Source: Unio delphinus (taxonomy: Eukaryota; Mollusca; Bivalvia; Unionida; Unionidae). Taken from it: a stretch of 64,000 bases of DNA. Made by a program: the position numbers and the translations under genes. The stretch lies in NCBI GenBank assembly GCA_029339505.1, contig JAQISU010001239.1, forward strand, positions 9,327,501 through 9,391,500, given 5' to 3'. Shown piece after piece: positions 1-12,584 of the stretch (positions within the stretch are counted from its first letter, which is position 1; the number at the start of each line of letters is the position of its first letter). The notes under the pieces are model-generated. The model saw only the letters and a list, made by a program, of their open reading frames with translations. It was not told the DNA's origin and did not search any database.

Positions 1-901
1 CCCTCCAGTTTGGTTTATCTAGAAGATTTTTCATATACCTTAGGGGACAGGAGATGTTATCTCTGGGTTATGATGATGTAACTCCCACCACCTCGAACTT
101 ATTATCCTAAGGTATTATAATTGGGTAACGTATTTAAAGAACACATTTTTCCAAGTAAAATATGTTTCGTCAAGAAAACTTACCCAATCATAATACACAT
201 ATATACAGCTTCCATAGTTACATCCATATATTGCGTGCCTTACGCTCCGGTAGTAACTGAGATATTCGTGGATTTTGCCGCCGATCTCTGCCGTAGATAA
301 CAGATGGGGCATTCGCTCCGGGCGCCGGTCTCTTGGGGGCGCTAAATGGGGCCCAAATTGGCCCAAAGCATCAACATAACTGCGCAACAGGGGCAGCCGG
401 GGGCGCAAATGTGGGAGTTTTGCCCGGAGCGCCATAAATTTGGGTGTTTTGCCCTGGGTGCCAAATATCTTCGCTACGCCACTGAGCGTGAGTACTGATT
501 ATGTGACAGTATTTAGGCAGGGTTTGCGCTGATTGAATCCTGATTTTGTGATGGCATAATTGGCTCTACGCTGTTATCATTGCAAGCAAGCAGTGTTGAT
601 CATAAGTTTTGGATGGTAGATATGGGTCTCTGTTGTTGTGATTGAAAATAAGCATACCACTTGTTTAACCGCTAAATAAGCGTATTTCGAGGTAAATACG
701 GTATGGTTCGTGGACAGTATCACGATTAGCATCAGAGAGGGCGAACCCCGACCACTTGTTGGAAGTTAGTAAGTTACTTTCGTTATCTTAGTGGTTGTTT
801 TTTTTTTTATTTTAATTATGCACGCGAGTTTACCTGCCGTGACACTTGTTTGCGGTCGAGCACTCTCTGCTGCTGTGCATTAGATTATTGTTATATCAAT
901 A
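1..901. other. Left flank, no gene seen
   Basis: No convincing coding region. Bases about 270-490 are GC-rich (repeated GGGGGCGC/GGGGCCC runs) and end in GCTACGCCACTG at about 475-486, which looks like the right end of the non-autonomous hAT repeat found complete at 17794-17987. The matching left end is not visible, so this is probably a truncated copy. Confidence 0.4.
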
Positions 902-2391
902 ATGGCGTCAGCGGTAGAATCTCACATCGCTAGATTAGCTCGATACTGACTAGAGACAATTAAGAAAGTGTTACCAGTCCGTGATTCTGTCAGACAAAAA
1001 TTATAAGTACGTAAGGAATCTCAAGTTTAATTTGTAGAAGGTTCAGAACAATCAGTTAAACCTGTTACAAAAGTTACTGAGAGAGTTGCAGAAGCTACTG
1101 AAGGTATTCGTCTAACGTTAGAACAAACTGCGAAAGAAACTGAAAACAGCACCAAAAAAAAGAGTTTACGAGATCTTCCAACTGATATAGTGCCGCACAG
1201 CCTCCTCCTGTAGATTAAGAAATACTTGAGGGTATTGGCAAAATTCATACTGAAATAGCTAATGTAAAACAAGAACTTGCGCCTAATTCTAAAAAAATAA
1301 ATATTGAATTGATTCAAAACTGTAATGACAGCATTATCGAAGAAATTAAAAGTACTAAAGAAAATGAGTTACCTGAACCAATAATAGAAAATATGTTTAA
1401 AATATCTGATATATTAAAACCAGGTCATGAAAATGTAAGCAATGATAATCTTATTGAATGGATATTTTTCATATATTGCAACAACAACAAAATCCAGAGA
1501 TGATTTAATATATATAGTACATGATACAAAAAAGTACAGCAACTTTATAATATAGCCATGAAACAACTTCAGCATAAACAATTTTCTTCACCGCAGCAAG
1601 AACATTCATATCAACGTCCTCTGCCGCAGCAACATATAGAACGACGGCAATCTCTTTCACAAATTCCTCCCCAATAGAAAAAAATCACAATCGTCTTGGA
1701 AAAAGGAAACAATTAATGATGTGCCTGACACCAGCGCTACTGGAAGTGGCTTGTCTTTGAAACACCAGCTGGAAGTGGGTTTGTTTCTTGTCTTAACAAC
1801 ATTATTTCTGACGCTCAACGACTAGAAATTTTCAAAGGAGGTAAACGAGCCGTTAATAATTCTCTAGAAATAATTAATGAAATATCTAATATTTGTCAAC
1901 GATTATTTACAGGTGGTATCATAGACGTTAGCGTTTATCGGTCTGTTATCGTTGATGGTTATTACAGTGATTAGATAAATAAATAATAAATAAGATGATC
2001 GTACACAATGCTCAACGTGGACCTGTAATGGCCAGGGTGATAAATTCATGATCGCACACCTATATAGCAACTTACGTTGATAGACTCGGTGATGTTGTTT
2101 ATGATTCATTTGGAAGGCTAGCCCCAAAAGCAATAGGGAATTTCAATGAGAGCTATTGACATTGGTGAAAGGCTCTTGGTACTATTGGTACCGTTGCGGA
2201 TAAGGCGTTCTTGGCAATCAGTATAGATTAGCACGATTAATACGACGAAAACCACGGATAGTAATATTACCCAGCACTGAAGTTATGCCTGCAAATGTAC
2301 GTAAAGTAATAAATCAAGCCGCAGATCAGAAACTAGCAGAATTGGCTAGTGTACCACTATCAGAAAACGAAAAAATAAAACTTCTAGTCTG
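902..2391 (+). pseudogene. Decayed coiled-coil/Q-rich protein, function unknown
   Basis: I do not recognise this protein. From the ATG at 902 one frame runs on past 1140 through stops (TGA, then TAA codons) and gives a charged, helical stretch rich in E, K and T. After a frameshift the frame from 1219 to 1503 continues the same style. From 1558 a glutamine-rich stretch follows (KQLQHKQ, PLPQQH), then KPRIVILPSTEVMP and a helical end to about 2391. It may be one gene or two adjacent ones. It sits directly before the capsid-like gene, so a structural or scaffold role is conceivable, but that is inference. Confidence 0.4.
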
Positions 2392-2429
2392 ATAGTAGGA
2401 AGTGGTCTTCGTGTTAAACGATAACAATT

Positions 2430-3741
2430 ATGAAATTTTTAAACGTGTATCTATCTGATCCAGCATTCCACATGGACGCATCGGTTCTGAAAGATGAATC
2501 CGTGCTAGATTATCGATATTATTCGTATTACACAAAACAACCAAATCAGAGTGGACGTATCGAACTCAAGTTCAGGATACAAGTAGATTTTTCTTACCCG
2601 CTAACGCATTTATTGAAGTATATGATATAAATTACGGAATTGGTGACAAAAATGGTTTTGCTAACAATGGAATTATGGCATTATTTTACAGTGCCGCATA
2701 CATGATTCACAGGAAAGATATTGAATCATGTCTTGAAAACGCTGATATTGCTATAACAATAATCGGTTTAGCAAGATATTATGATGATTATACAAGATCA
2801 GCGGGTCCGTTACACTGATCAACCCAAAACCCATTACGTGACAATGCAGCTGAAACTGAAGATGCATCGATGAATGAATATTTCAAGTTAGGGTTTAGAC
2901 TCACCTAGATCATTGTTGAACGAATCGAAATATTTTCATGTGCAATTTCACTATCTCAGATTTTTAGATTGAATAGAAATGTTAGAAAGGTTTTTTTCGG
3001 AGCTAAGCGTACAGCAGTTTTTGTAAGAAAAGCCACTGACAATGATACAGTCTGGCGACCCAATACAGTTGATGCTAGTAACGTAATATTAACAAAACTC
3101 TTGTTATGGATGTCGGTAATGACACCAACAATTGCTGAAGAAAAAGAAAATACTCGTTTTTATCGATCAAGGCGATGAATCGATGTTGTCATGTTTGACA
3201 GTAACCACAAATAGTATTCAGAGTGACGTTAATGTTTTCTTTATATAGCATATAACATCACAGCAAGGTGTTTCTGCACCACGACATATTTTCATTGCAT
3301 TTCAAAATACTAATCGATCAAACTCTTAAGAACATAATCCAATGGTGTTTGACACTTGGAGATTTATGGTTCCTTTAAGAATAGATGGTTAACATGAACC
3401 ATCTGAGGATATATTATTAAGTTTTGAAACTAATCATTCAGCACGTGCATATAATCGTTTGATGACTTTTATGGGACGTGATCAGAATGTAGATACTGGT
3501 TTTATGATATCTCAGCGGGATTATCACAATGCTGTATCCAGCTTATTATTTTTCGTTGGAACATCTTGAATTAACCAGACAAACTGTCGTTGATATAAAC
3601 TTTAGATCTCGTGTCAACAGAAATGCTGCAGTAGGTCCTAATTACAGAGCAATTGCTGTTATACTTTCAGTAAAAGCGATGCTACTTGAAAGTTCTGGTC
3701 AACGAATGAGGATTTTTGACGCTCCAATAGAGAACGTGTAA
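2430..3741 (+). pseudogene. Capsid-like structural protein, decayed
   Basis: This is the best preserved structural gene of the element, about 435 codons. It starts at ATG 2430. After a frameshift near 2585 the frame beginning LPANAFIEVYD stays open to about 3174 apart from stops (for example near 2817 and 2907). Later pieces include a segment near 3290 (HIFIAFQNTNRSN) and the C-terminal piece 3529-3741 (YPAYYFSL, VVDINFRSRVN). The order and spacing match an uncharacterised protein family I associate with invertebrate virus-like elements, where it is probably the capsid protein. That identification is from family knowledge, and the jelly-roll fold cannot be shown by eye. It has several stops and at least two frameshifts and cannot give a full product. 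Confidence 0.55.
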
Positions 3742-3796
3742 TTGTATAGATCGCGTAATATATTATAAAATGTAATATCATCATGTAAATCTTACT

Positions 3797-4300
3797 ATGA
3801 CTCCTGGTCTGATTAACAACTTACAAATCGCGTTAAAATAAAAATCTGGAAGCACAATCAAGCTAAAACAGTCACATCACAGGTCGTCAACATAAGCTGA
3901 CACTAACAGAACATCGGCGTAAAAAAATTCAATGATGCTAAACAAGACAAGACCGGAATACCTATCAACGTTTCTGCATGTGCTATATTTGATATAACCA
4001 AATCAGGAAGTACATTTCCACTTATTGTGGCTATACCAGCGTTAATAGCTGTAACTTCGCCAGCTGTCGCAAACGCTGCAGCGTTGCCGGAAGGGCACTA
4101 AAGATAGCAAATGGAAAAAGAATTTTACAAGCAGAAAGCCTAAAAAAGTTCACGCCAACAAAAGCCAATAAGAAGTCCAAACGCAAGTATGTCTCAATCG
4201 GGTCGGCTACGATTACCTGCCTCACAATACGGAAAGTGTCTAAGACTACTAGGAACTCCGCACTCATAGAACAGAAAGGGTCTGAAACTTCCAGGGACGG
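3797..4300 (+). pseudogene. Small hydrophobic virion-type protein, decayed
   Basis: A short gene remnant starts near ATG 3797 (MTPGLINNLQIAL) and contains, in another frame near 3995-4090, the hydrophobic stretch KSGSTFPLIVAIPALIAV followed by an Ala-rich run. A Lys-rich tail (KKFTPTKANKKSKRK) is readable near 4140-4190. A basic amino end, one hydrophobic Gly/Ala segment and a basic tail are common in small core or membrane peptides of such elements. No specific function is assigned. At least two frameshifts are needed to connect the parts. Confidence 0.35.
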
Positions 4301-4668
4301 TCTGTTATGCTTTCTATGACAAATAGAAAATAAAAAGCTTTTGAGGTGTTTTTATGCGCGATCAAGTAACTAAACAGCCTAATAAAATTAAAACCGTTAT
4401 CACTATCAACACAGACAATAACTGACCCACCAATATGCGGCCGTGAAGCATTTGCTGTACTCGGCGTCATATCAAAATCAACTAAACCTCCCCATAAAGT
4501 TTACACAAATACACGAGTAACCACTAACCTTTTAAATATATATCATAGTATAATGGTAGATATTTGCGGAAGATCTTCTAATTAAAACACACAACTGACG
4601 GAATATCGCACGAAAATATAAATAATATTTTTAGCGATTAAATATCCGAATTACTAAATCTTGCAAAT

Positions 4669-5076
4669 ATGGATCCAAACAAAATGGTTGTATTTCAGGA
4701 TAAGCAAGTACATCATAGCTGCGTTTGATAGTAACGAAAAAATAAGCTCGGTGTTATCTCCATGATACCAGATAATATTAGCAATTGGGTATAAAAATCT
4801 GGTGATACAATAACCGGTCCTCTCAGAATGACTAATAATACAATTACTGGTCTTGGAGAACCAGAATCAAACGATGACGCTGCAACAAAGAAATACGTCG
4901 ACGATAAAAACCTGCCAATTACGGACTCGTTAACAGTAATCCATACGGGAATCTTATTTAGACATGATTTTTCTAATAATTTAAACACGTTCTTGAGTTT
5001 TCGAAGTATTTACGATATCTGCTACAATACCACGGCGTTATGCACTAACAAAATATTCTGGATCTGTTTGTACTGA
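4669..5076 (+). pseudogene. Phage tail-fibre-like protein remnant
   Basis: From ATG 4669 a short frame runs to a stop. In the following frame, bases about 4797-4912 encode one clean module with the signature GDTITGPLRM, ITGLGEP and DDAATKKYVDD. This G-x-L-x-M / ITGL-x-x-P / DAATK-x-YVD pattern is well known from phage tail-fibre repeats and also appears in virus-like elements of invertebrates, where it may act in attachment or as a trimerising stalk. Only one module is left and the rest to 5076 is not recognisable. In its place between capsid-like and membrane genes, a virion surface role is plausible, but this is inference. Confidence 0.5.
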
Positions 5077-5249
5077 AAACTGAAAACATAAGAATTGGCT
5101 TGATTTACTATTGGAGTATTGAATTAATCGCAAAACTACCACCTACCTAAATATAATGAGCTCTCCAATGAAAGTGAACAGTACAGATACAATACGGCGC
5201 GCGAATGGCAGTAAAACTAAAAATTAGTGTTGATGAGTTTACAGCAAAA

Positions 5250-5914
5250 ATAGAAATATCGCAGACGTGTAGTTGTCGTTGACATAATTGTATATTCGGT
5301 GACAGCTTTTATTGCTGGAAACGGCGTATTGCTATTAACAATAACACGATCAATAGCGATGATTTTAGCAGTTGTAACAATTTGTGTTTCAGCTGCAACA
5401 ACAATTTATGGTGTTAATAATATCATTGCAACAAAACATATCTACATGTATCCAAAATAAACTTCACAAGTACATAATACAATTGCATACAGCGACTCTA
5501 GCATTCTTATTTTCGTTGATATCATTGGGCCTTAACGACGGAATAATATCAGATAGCTAGTTCACATAAATGATTAAGATTTACGACGAGGCTATTACTA
5601 CGTCTGGTTTAAAAGAAGGGGAAAAAATGTCGCCATCGCAAGAACTACTGCAATATATCGTTATAAGAACAACTCCACCTGTTTATCATGTACCTCCAGG
5701 ACCAATGTTAGATAAATTTCTCACAGATGTGAAAATATTTATACACACTCCAAAGTATCGAGAAACTGCACCATGGTCGTTTGATACAATTCATCATCCT
5801 TTTGTAGACAGAGCTTATGTTATTAAAGGTTTTGATAGTAAAGTGAGTTATACATCTAGGCCATTCTTGTTGTTAATAATGAGCAAAGAACAGTCGTTAG
5901 TGAAAATGAATTAA
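5250..5914 (+). pseudogene. Membrane-module protein, copy 1, decayed
   Basis: Unknown function. A hydrophobic segment near 5300-5410 (AMILAVVTICVSAATTIYG) is followed after a frameshift by LNDGIISDS near 5525-5560, then an open stretch from ATG 5570 to 5914 (VYHVPPGPMLDKFL, APWSFDTIHHPFVD). The module with the hydrophobic segment and the LNDGIISDSE motif is repeated at about 6340-6600, so an internal duplication has happened. A stop replaces the Glu after the motif. A membrane-anchored virion or replication accessory protein is possible. Confidence 0.4.
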
Positions 5915-5934
5915 ATCATTTTCCGACACAGTGA

Positions 5935-6705
5935 AGTCTGAACACTCTAAATCATTTACAAATCTACAAAATGTATTTTCTAGTATCGCACAACATTACA
6001 GCGATGATACCAAACAACATATTATTGAAACGTTACAACATTCATATCAGATTACATCGGATATATGTATGGTGCTGGTACTGTTAGCTATTTAATCAAT
6101 TACTCTTATTTCAGCAGTCGTGACCACGAAAGACCAAAAACATTTAGGGATGTATATTTGAAACGCTATACAATAACTACAGCTGAATTATCAACATTTA
6201 TAATAACAGAACTTAGAAACGAAAAACTAAAGATACAGTTACCTACCTTATGTATGAAAACTTTCCTAAAATCGTTGATTCATGGAAACAAAAGTTCCAT
6301 CAGCAGGTATTCTCAAACATAACAATGACATCATCAACATTTGCAACAATTTTTGTTGCAGCTGCAACAACAATTACTGTCGAAACTACCGGTATCATAT
6401 ATAAGATATCTATAATATATATAAGGCCGGTACGTTTTCCAAAAAGGTATCTACATATAACAAACATAAATTACACAACGACGTTAGCATACTCGAAATT
6501 ATCTTCGGGTCTTAACGATGGAATAATATCAGATAGCGAGTTGACAGAAATGATCAAGATTTACAACAAGACTGCGTCTGATTTAGAAAATAAAAATAAT
6601 AATATCGCAAGATCTACTCAACAGGTCGTCGTTAATACAACTCTGTCGAAAACAATGATGATATCAGTAAGCTCCACTAAACATGAATTTAGCGTCAACT
6701 ATTAA
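5935..6705 (+). pseudogene. Membrane-module protein, copy 2, decayed
   Basis: The clearest part is 6250-6705, an open frame of 151 codons. It has a hydrophobic stretch (ATIFVAAATTITVETTGIIY), then SSGLNDGIISDSELTEMIK and a helical charged region (YNKTASDLENKNNNIARS). It is the second copy of the module at 5290-5590; the two match at nucleotide level around the LNDGIISDS codons with only scattered substitutions. The stretch 5935-6250 has several stops and is not assigned. Function unknown. Confidence 0.4.
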
Positions 6706-6889
6706 AGTGCAATTAGTTAACAAAATTGCGTTGGCTCAATTACGAGTGTATCATAGTTGGCCCAATATTAGATCGAAATCATTCGGTGGATTGCAAGCGA
6801 ATAATTCTCTTGTGTTTGCATTTAAAAATAAAGATGATTAACTCCTGATTGAAAGTTTGTTTCTATTCCAACAGATAATTATCAAATTG

Positions 6890-7975
6890 AACAAATCAAC
6901 GATGAATTTCAGTGCAGAATAAAATCAATAACGGGCCGGGACAAAAAGTATTTATAGCGGTCCACAAACCAACATTATCATCCGCGATAGCAGTATATTC
7001 ACTGGATTATAACGTGGATATTTATCATTCGTCGATCAGAAGCGTGCTAGGATGGCATGAAATTTCACCTGAATACCAATAACTGCCAGAACTAACACAA
7101 GCTGATTTTTATTTACTCGAGAGAAAATATACAAATGAACCGGAATATCGAAGAAAATTTCCTTGGAGGTCCTTTTCCGTTATTACGGAGAAAAGATAAG
7201 AGAAACGTTTTCTTCGCTTATAGGCGCTTTATACATCCATGATGATAAATTAAATCCGATTGTCCGTGAATAATTTATCAGGTCATTTTCCGAACCTACT
7301 AACTCCGAGTTTAGACAATCATTAAATCTATTACAAAATTTTTTTTCCAGCGCAACACAACACTACAACAATGTGATAATAAAATAAATAATTGGAATTA
7401 GACATCTAAATCAGGTTATATCAGATTCTGAATACATGAATGACCCTGTCATTTGGAATATAAATCGCCTCGGCGATGGATTTGTTGATTACCATGGAAA
7501 GCTTCGCACAATATCTTTTAAACAATTATTTCTAAAACACTGTGCGATCAAAGAAGAACAGTTACAAGATTTCATATTTCCAGGATTTGAAACTATCCAA
7601 CAATAAAAATGAATCAACGTTCTCATCGATGAATGGTTTCCTAAAATACTTGAAGAATGAAGAAAAATAACACCACCACATTTCCAAATACAATAATGAT
7701 CCCTACGGCGGTTGTAGACATATCTCGCCAGGGATAGTAAATATAACATCAACGATCGCAGTCAATCTTGTATGCGATGTAATTGATGGCAGCTATCAAT
7801 CAGATCTTGCAAAATCAAATCAGGCTCCTGGAATTGAATCCCAGGGTTATATTCTGTATACATATACCCCTCAAGTGCCTCCTGAATTTTTGATTGTTCA
7901 AAATTCTATTAATCCGGTCCATCTACGATGTCAAAATCCGTTATTAGCAAGAATAAATAACAAACTTATTGACTA
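6890..7975 (+). pseudogene. Second structural-like protein, decayed
   Basis: Fragments in several frames follow the membrane modules: IYHSSIRSVLGWHEISPEY near 7020-7080, a segment near 7440-7600 (WNINRLGDGFVDYHGKLR, CAIKEEQLQDF), and a C-terminal part near 7745-7975 with VNLVCDVIDGSYQ, YTPQVPPEFLIV and a final stop after NNKLID. I associate these motifs with an uncharacterised virion-type protein that accompanies the capsid-like protein in related elements; this is family memory and not proof. Several frameshifts break it. An intact copy elsewhere would be needed to settle its length. Confidence 0.35.
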
Positions 7976-7979
7976 AAGC

Positions 7980-9430
7980 TCCAATTTTTTTGTCCTAAGG
8001 AGCGAAAATCGACATTTGAATCTCTACATAAAATCTTAACGGAAGATTCAAAAAAGAAAAAAAAATTCCACGTCTACTTCTTCTTTCACTTTCTACGTCT
8101 ACTTTCACTGGACAGTGTTTTCGCTTGCCATAATCTTTAAAGTTGTCTTACACGTGCAATGATATTCATATTGGTATCGTATTCACGAGATAATTTTGAT
8201 CTAACCTTTTTCATTAAAAATATTTCAGAAAAGATCACAGTAGCAATGGTTATCTCCAACGGGTTGGCTTTTGTGTAACGATCCCTTCATACAAGGTCTT
8301 TCTTATGAACCAATATTCGTTGTTTTTTATTTTTTTATTTTTCAGAATGTTTTATATAGTTGTCCTTTTTTTCTGAATTCTGTATGGAGCATGCCTAATT
8401 AGGCTTTTCTTTTGGCTGACATTCTTTATGCAATGTGCAATGGGTAAAGTGCTAAAAGGCACTCACCATATTGTTCGACGTGTGAGAAGTTTACATGAAA
8501 TCCTTTTGGGCATGGAGCAAGTGAAAAATCGGGGTTTCGAACGCCAATCGCAGTATGAGAATCAGCCGCGTTACCAATGCACTATGTTACAATCATATAA
8601 ATATACATTAAAAAAAATATTATGAAGTCACAATGCTGGACTGGTATAGACTAAGTAAATTCACGAGGTGGATTGATTGTATAAAATAATGTTGTGTACA
8701 TTCTGCCTTGGCTTAAAACATATGTGTACTCTCGTATAACAGATCTAAAAATGACTTAGCTGTATTTTACATGTAACAGTGTGTACTGCCTTGATTTCGT
8801 TCTTAAGTTGGAAACCATAAATATGTTTCTACTTGAATTATTATACAAGTATGTTACTTCACTGTTATTAATTAATCATACAAATGGTTAATAAATTAAT
8901 TACGATGACAAAATTACTAAGGTCCTCATACGTGATCCTAAGAACGATGTGCTACGAGGTCATATGCAAAAACAAGCGAGGTAGCTACTGCATTGCTTAA
9001 CCGAAAATAAGACAGAATTATCCCCCTTCAATAATACTGAAATTTCATAAGATAAATAATATTCTAGATATTGTTGTGACTGGTGAAGCTTCGGAAAATA
9101 TCATATGATATAGTAATTACGATGGTTTCAATGTTTCACAACGGTAAAATAACTGTTATATCGTATATATTTTATGACTGGGGGAAGTCCGAAATTACGC
9201 ATATTTTATAAGAAACCGGACACTCCGAAAACGATAGAAGCTTCAGAATGACCAAAAATTAAATAAAAGCTGGCAATATATAACAAGCCGGAGATGTATT
9301 TAACTCTTCCTGAGAAGGATATATTTGACAGTTATCTCTCTTCAACAGTACTGAAAAGTTATTTTTTATTTATGCTCTTGCAAAAACGCCGATTTGTATA
9401 TATTTTCGGCAATACGTTGTACTAAAACTT
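7980..9430. other. Element interior without recognisable gene
   Basis: AT-rich sequence between structural and replication parts of the element. It has several poly-A/T runs and a frame of 65 codons at 8428-8625 with no recognisable motif. I see no gene I can support. Confidence 0.4.
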
Positions 9431-9439
9431 GAGTTAAGA

Positions 9440-11290
9440 TCAAAATGTTTACCAGCTGTAGTTATTCATGGAGATAGTTTTTCTTCACCAGTCTCTGTAG
9501 AGTTGTAGAGATAATCTAAAATCAAACCTTCAAAATCCAGATTTGATCTGGGCAGGCGAACGCCTGACTTATTGTAGCGAGATCTGTTTGATCCGACCAA
9601 TAATTTGATTGAAAGTATTCGTGGCGCCAAGAAAGAATTTCGCGACAATGTGTGGTCAACATTTAAAATTATAAGCAACACCAAAAGTGTTGACAAAGTC
9701 AGCGACGCTACAATGAACTACCAACGGGGCATCAACGATTATTAATTTTCTCGACGATAAAAAAAATAGTTCTTTATAGTCAAGTTTTTTTGTGCTAGAC
9801 CAAATGATAAATCTGGTGTTGATGATTTAGCGCCGATGAAATTTATATTCTTGAATTGCGTAGCCGAACGAGTAACAGAACATTTTACAAATGTGAATTG
9901 TGGAAATGGGTTAAGACGTTTAAAAAAATAAATGGGCTGCATCAGTCAAGGACACCAGAGCAACAATTAAGGATGTCGCGAAGCTAGTAAAAAATAGTAG
10001 CAACGATAATAGGAGAAATTTTACACGATTCAAAATATTATAAAAAGAAATGAGCTTTAATAAATGTAAGTAATCATAATGCGCATGCGTGGACTATGGC
10101 AGCAACACCATTTCCACAAAATCGAACCGTAAGATTTTATAACAGTGTAATATTTGATTTTATCGCGAAAAAAAGTAAACATGATCCTTTATCAGTTTGA
10201 TTATTTCGAAGTTCGCCCGATGATGAAAAATATGATCAATTTGTAAGACCTAACGTCGTAATGTACAGTCTAGAATATCTCCACGAAGAAATGAAAACCC
10301 TTGCGCGGAAATTTTCATCGTAGACTGACAATACTGAACAATTATTGTATAATTGTTTTACAGTCTCATCAGTTGCTACTCACTTTGCTAGAGAAAAGAA
10401 TTCGTGGAAACTAACATAGCTTGAATTCCTTGAAGATGTTAGACTTAGCTGTATCGAATATGGACACAGTGGCCTGTTGAATGCTGAATATGACTACAAC
10501 GACGTTATCTCGGTTAATATGGCAGCGTGTATTCCAGAAAGTTGTCATGGTATTGTTGAGCATTCTAGGTATGTTACGTGATTTGTACATCCTACACATG
10601 CAATTACGGATCTAAGTTTGGTTACCAAAACCCGGTAAGTTTACCTTTGACAGCGTCAAAGAAAACGTTCTTTAACTCAGTCAAAATGAGATTACTGAAA
10701 ATGTGAATACTACATCTGAAGTCAGAGATAAAGGCGAGGAAAAATATCATGAAAGATCTTAGCAGAAAAATAATCAGTAAATGTACATAAAGTGGATCAT
10801 GTGATCATAAACGACATTGCACAAGATTAACTATAGATAATGCTCAACTCGATCTTATAATTGCTGATACCGGACGCAAGAATACGTTTATAAACAAAGA
10901 AACTTGTAAAATGGAAGTAAATTAGGTACACTTGTAAGTTAATAGTATACTGACAGAGAATTTCGGTTTTTAAATATTTAAGATCATCAATGATCGCTTA
11001 CGTTTCAATAAACTTATTATCGATGATAAATATATTTTCTTACTCCGCGGTCAGAGTTGCCACGGATTCATTTTATATCTTACGGAAACAGAACTCAGTG
11101 GACGTTAGGATACGCAATAAAAATCCATTCATCTCAAGGATTAACAACTACTGATACGGTTTTTTGGATCGTCGATGATAGTATCGAATGGTCAAATTTA
11201 GTTTCGAGTTAGACGAAAATATCAGTTGCCAAAGGTTATCGTACATTTTACAGAAACTGCTTATGGCACCAACAAAGAAGTTGTTAACAA
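9440..11290 (+). pseudogene. DNA polymerase B / SF1 helicase replication protein, internally deleted
   Basis: Remains of the replication protein. A palm-type motif A-like stretch lies at about 10490-10545 (NDVISVNMAACIPES, where a DxxxxYP-type box is expected and Asp reads as Asn), followed by HPTHAI near 10590. The motif C-like ATDSFY box is at 11053-11079. Only 31 bases later, in another frame, the helicase-type box YAIKIHSSQGLT (11111-11146) with VDDSIEWSNLV follows; this resembles the late motif of superfamily 1 helicases. A polymerase-helicase fusion fits related elements, but the Walker-A part of the helicase is missing, so a large internal deletion has joined the two. The stretch 9440-9960 may be its amino end, with low certainty. 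Many stops are present. Confidence 0.5.
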
Positions 11291-11574
11291 TAATATAGTA
11301 ACGAAAAAATTAGTTGTAAACATTGTGACAAAAATAATCGCGACTTTGATCTTGACGCTGAATTTATCATGACCTTAAAACAGCAATATAATAATCATTG
11401 TGCGAGCAATATTGTGTCAGTATTCAAATAATGATTCAAAACGATTTACCATTGACAGTCTAGCAGTCTTGGTAATACACGAGAAAATACAATGTCGACA
11501 TGTCTTGAGTGTAATCGACATAGGGGTACTGATACCCCTGACGCTAGTTAGGTGAAGACGGTGGTACTTGTATA

Positions 11575-12482
11575 ACCTCGAGAATAGCTTGTAATTGTTC
11601 ACGTACAAATCCTTGTTGAGGAGAAGTTGAATCTAATCTGTATATTTCAAGCCTACCTGTGGGAATTAGTTCGCTGGAAATTTTAATGTGTACTAACACT
11701 CCAAATATGATCAGTCGCTTTTTTTATTACTACATTCATTTTACCGGGTTCATATAAATATCTTACAGTCACATTACCTATTACTGGTTGTTTTCAAAAA
11801 TCATGTCGTTGTATTGGTATATGTTTTGTTTGTAATCGCATTAATGGGTTGCAACGCATTTGCACCTGTAACCTCATTATTTAATGCAGCTATCACACTC
11901 GGAAGTCTTGCAACCCATTCACGAGATCTCATCTCTTTGCATCATATCCTTTGTATAACGATATCCAAATAACCGCTCAGCAGTGTTCTATTATATCGTT
12001 CAATGATTGCCTAATCACGACGAATTGCGGTATGTCCTCGTTGTTTTTTGAAATTATTTCTTTTCATCAACGTCGATACTGCACCAAGACATTCTTTGCC
12101 AGAATGAACATGTAGTAGTTTTTGCCATCCTAGACTACCTTGTGGTCCGGGTCCTCATTGATAAATTTGTTCAAAGGCAAAAGCAACTTCAGTTGCTGTT
12201 GTAGTTAATGACAGCTCTGCTTCCTTGTATCTACGTCTTCCAATTTTAATAGTATCTTGTGGTAAAGATAAAATATCAGCCTTATGAATTTCGTTAGGTT
12301 CTCTGACATCAAAATGTACGTACTGAATTTGTTTCGGTGGTGGTAGATAAATTTGCCATATTGTCTTTCATGATAACCAATTTACAGTAAAAAAAAAAGT
12401 GTAACATATACTGCATTGGCGAGTTTACTAATCGCTGCTGATCCCTCCAATATTCTCTTGGGCTATAATAAATCGATTCCAT
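11575..12482 (-). pseudogene. rve-type (DDE) integrase, decayed
   Basis: Reads on the minus strand from about ATG 12482. In order: a basic N-terminal part with YYSPREYWR; FDVREPNEIHKADIL, whose Asp is the first catalytic residue (about 12275); RYKEAEL; a region LLHVHSGKECLGAV where the second catalytic Asp is expected but His is read (about 12105); and AIIERYNRTL (11982-12011) holding the catalytic Glu. After that SREWVARLPSVIAALNNEVT and a C-terminal end near 11600 (GFVREQL) are readable. This is the retroviral-type integrase core used by Polintons to insert. A stop before AIIER, a stop after EQIYQ and a short loss after the first Asp break it, so it is inactive. Confidence 0.7.
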
Positions 12483-12584
12483 TATTTTATAATCGGTTGA
12501 TTAATTACCAGCCCGTAATGCTAGTTTGCCTTTCATCGCAGACTTTACTAGGAAGCTAGCATTCTTTTCTAAGAGAATTTTTAT

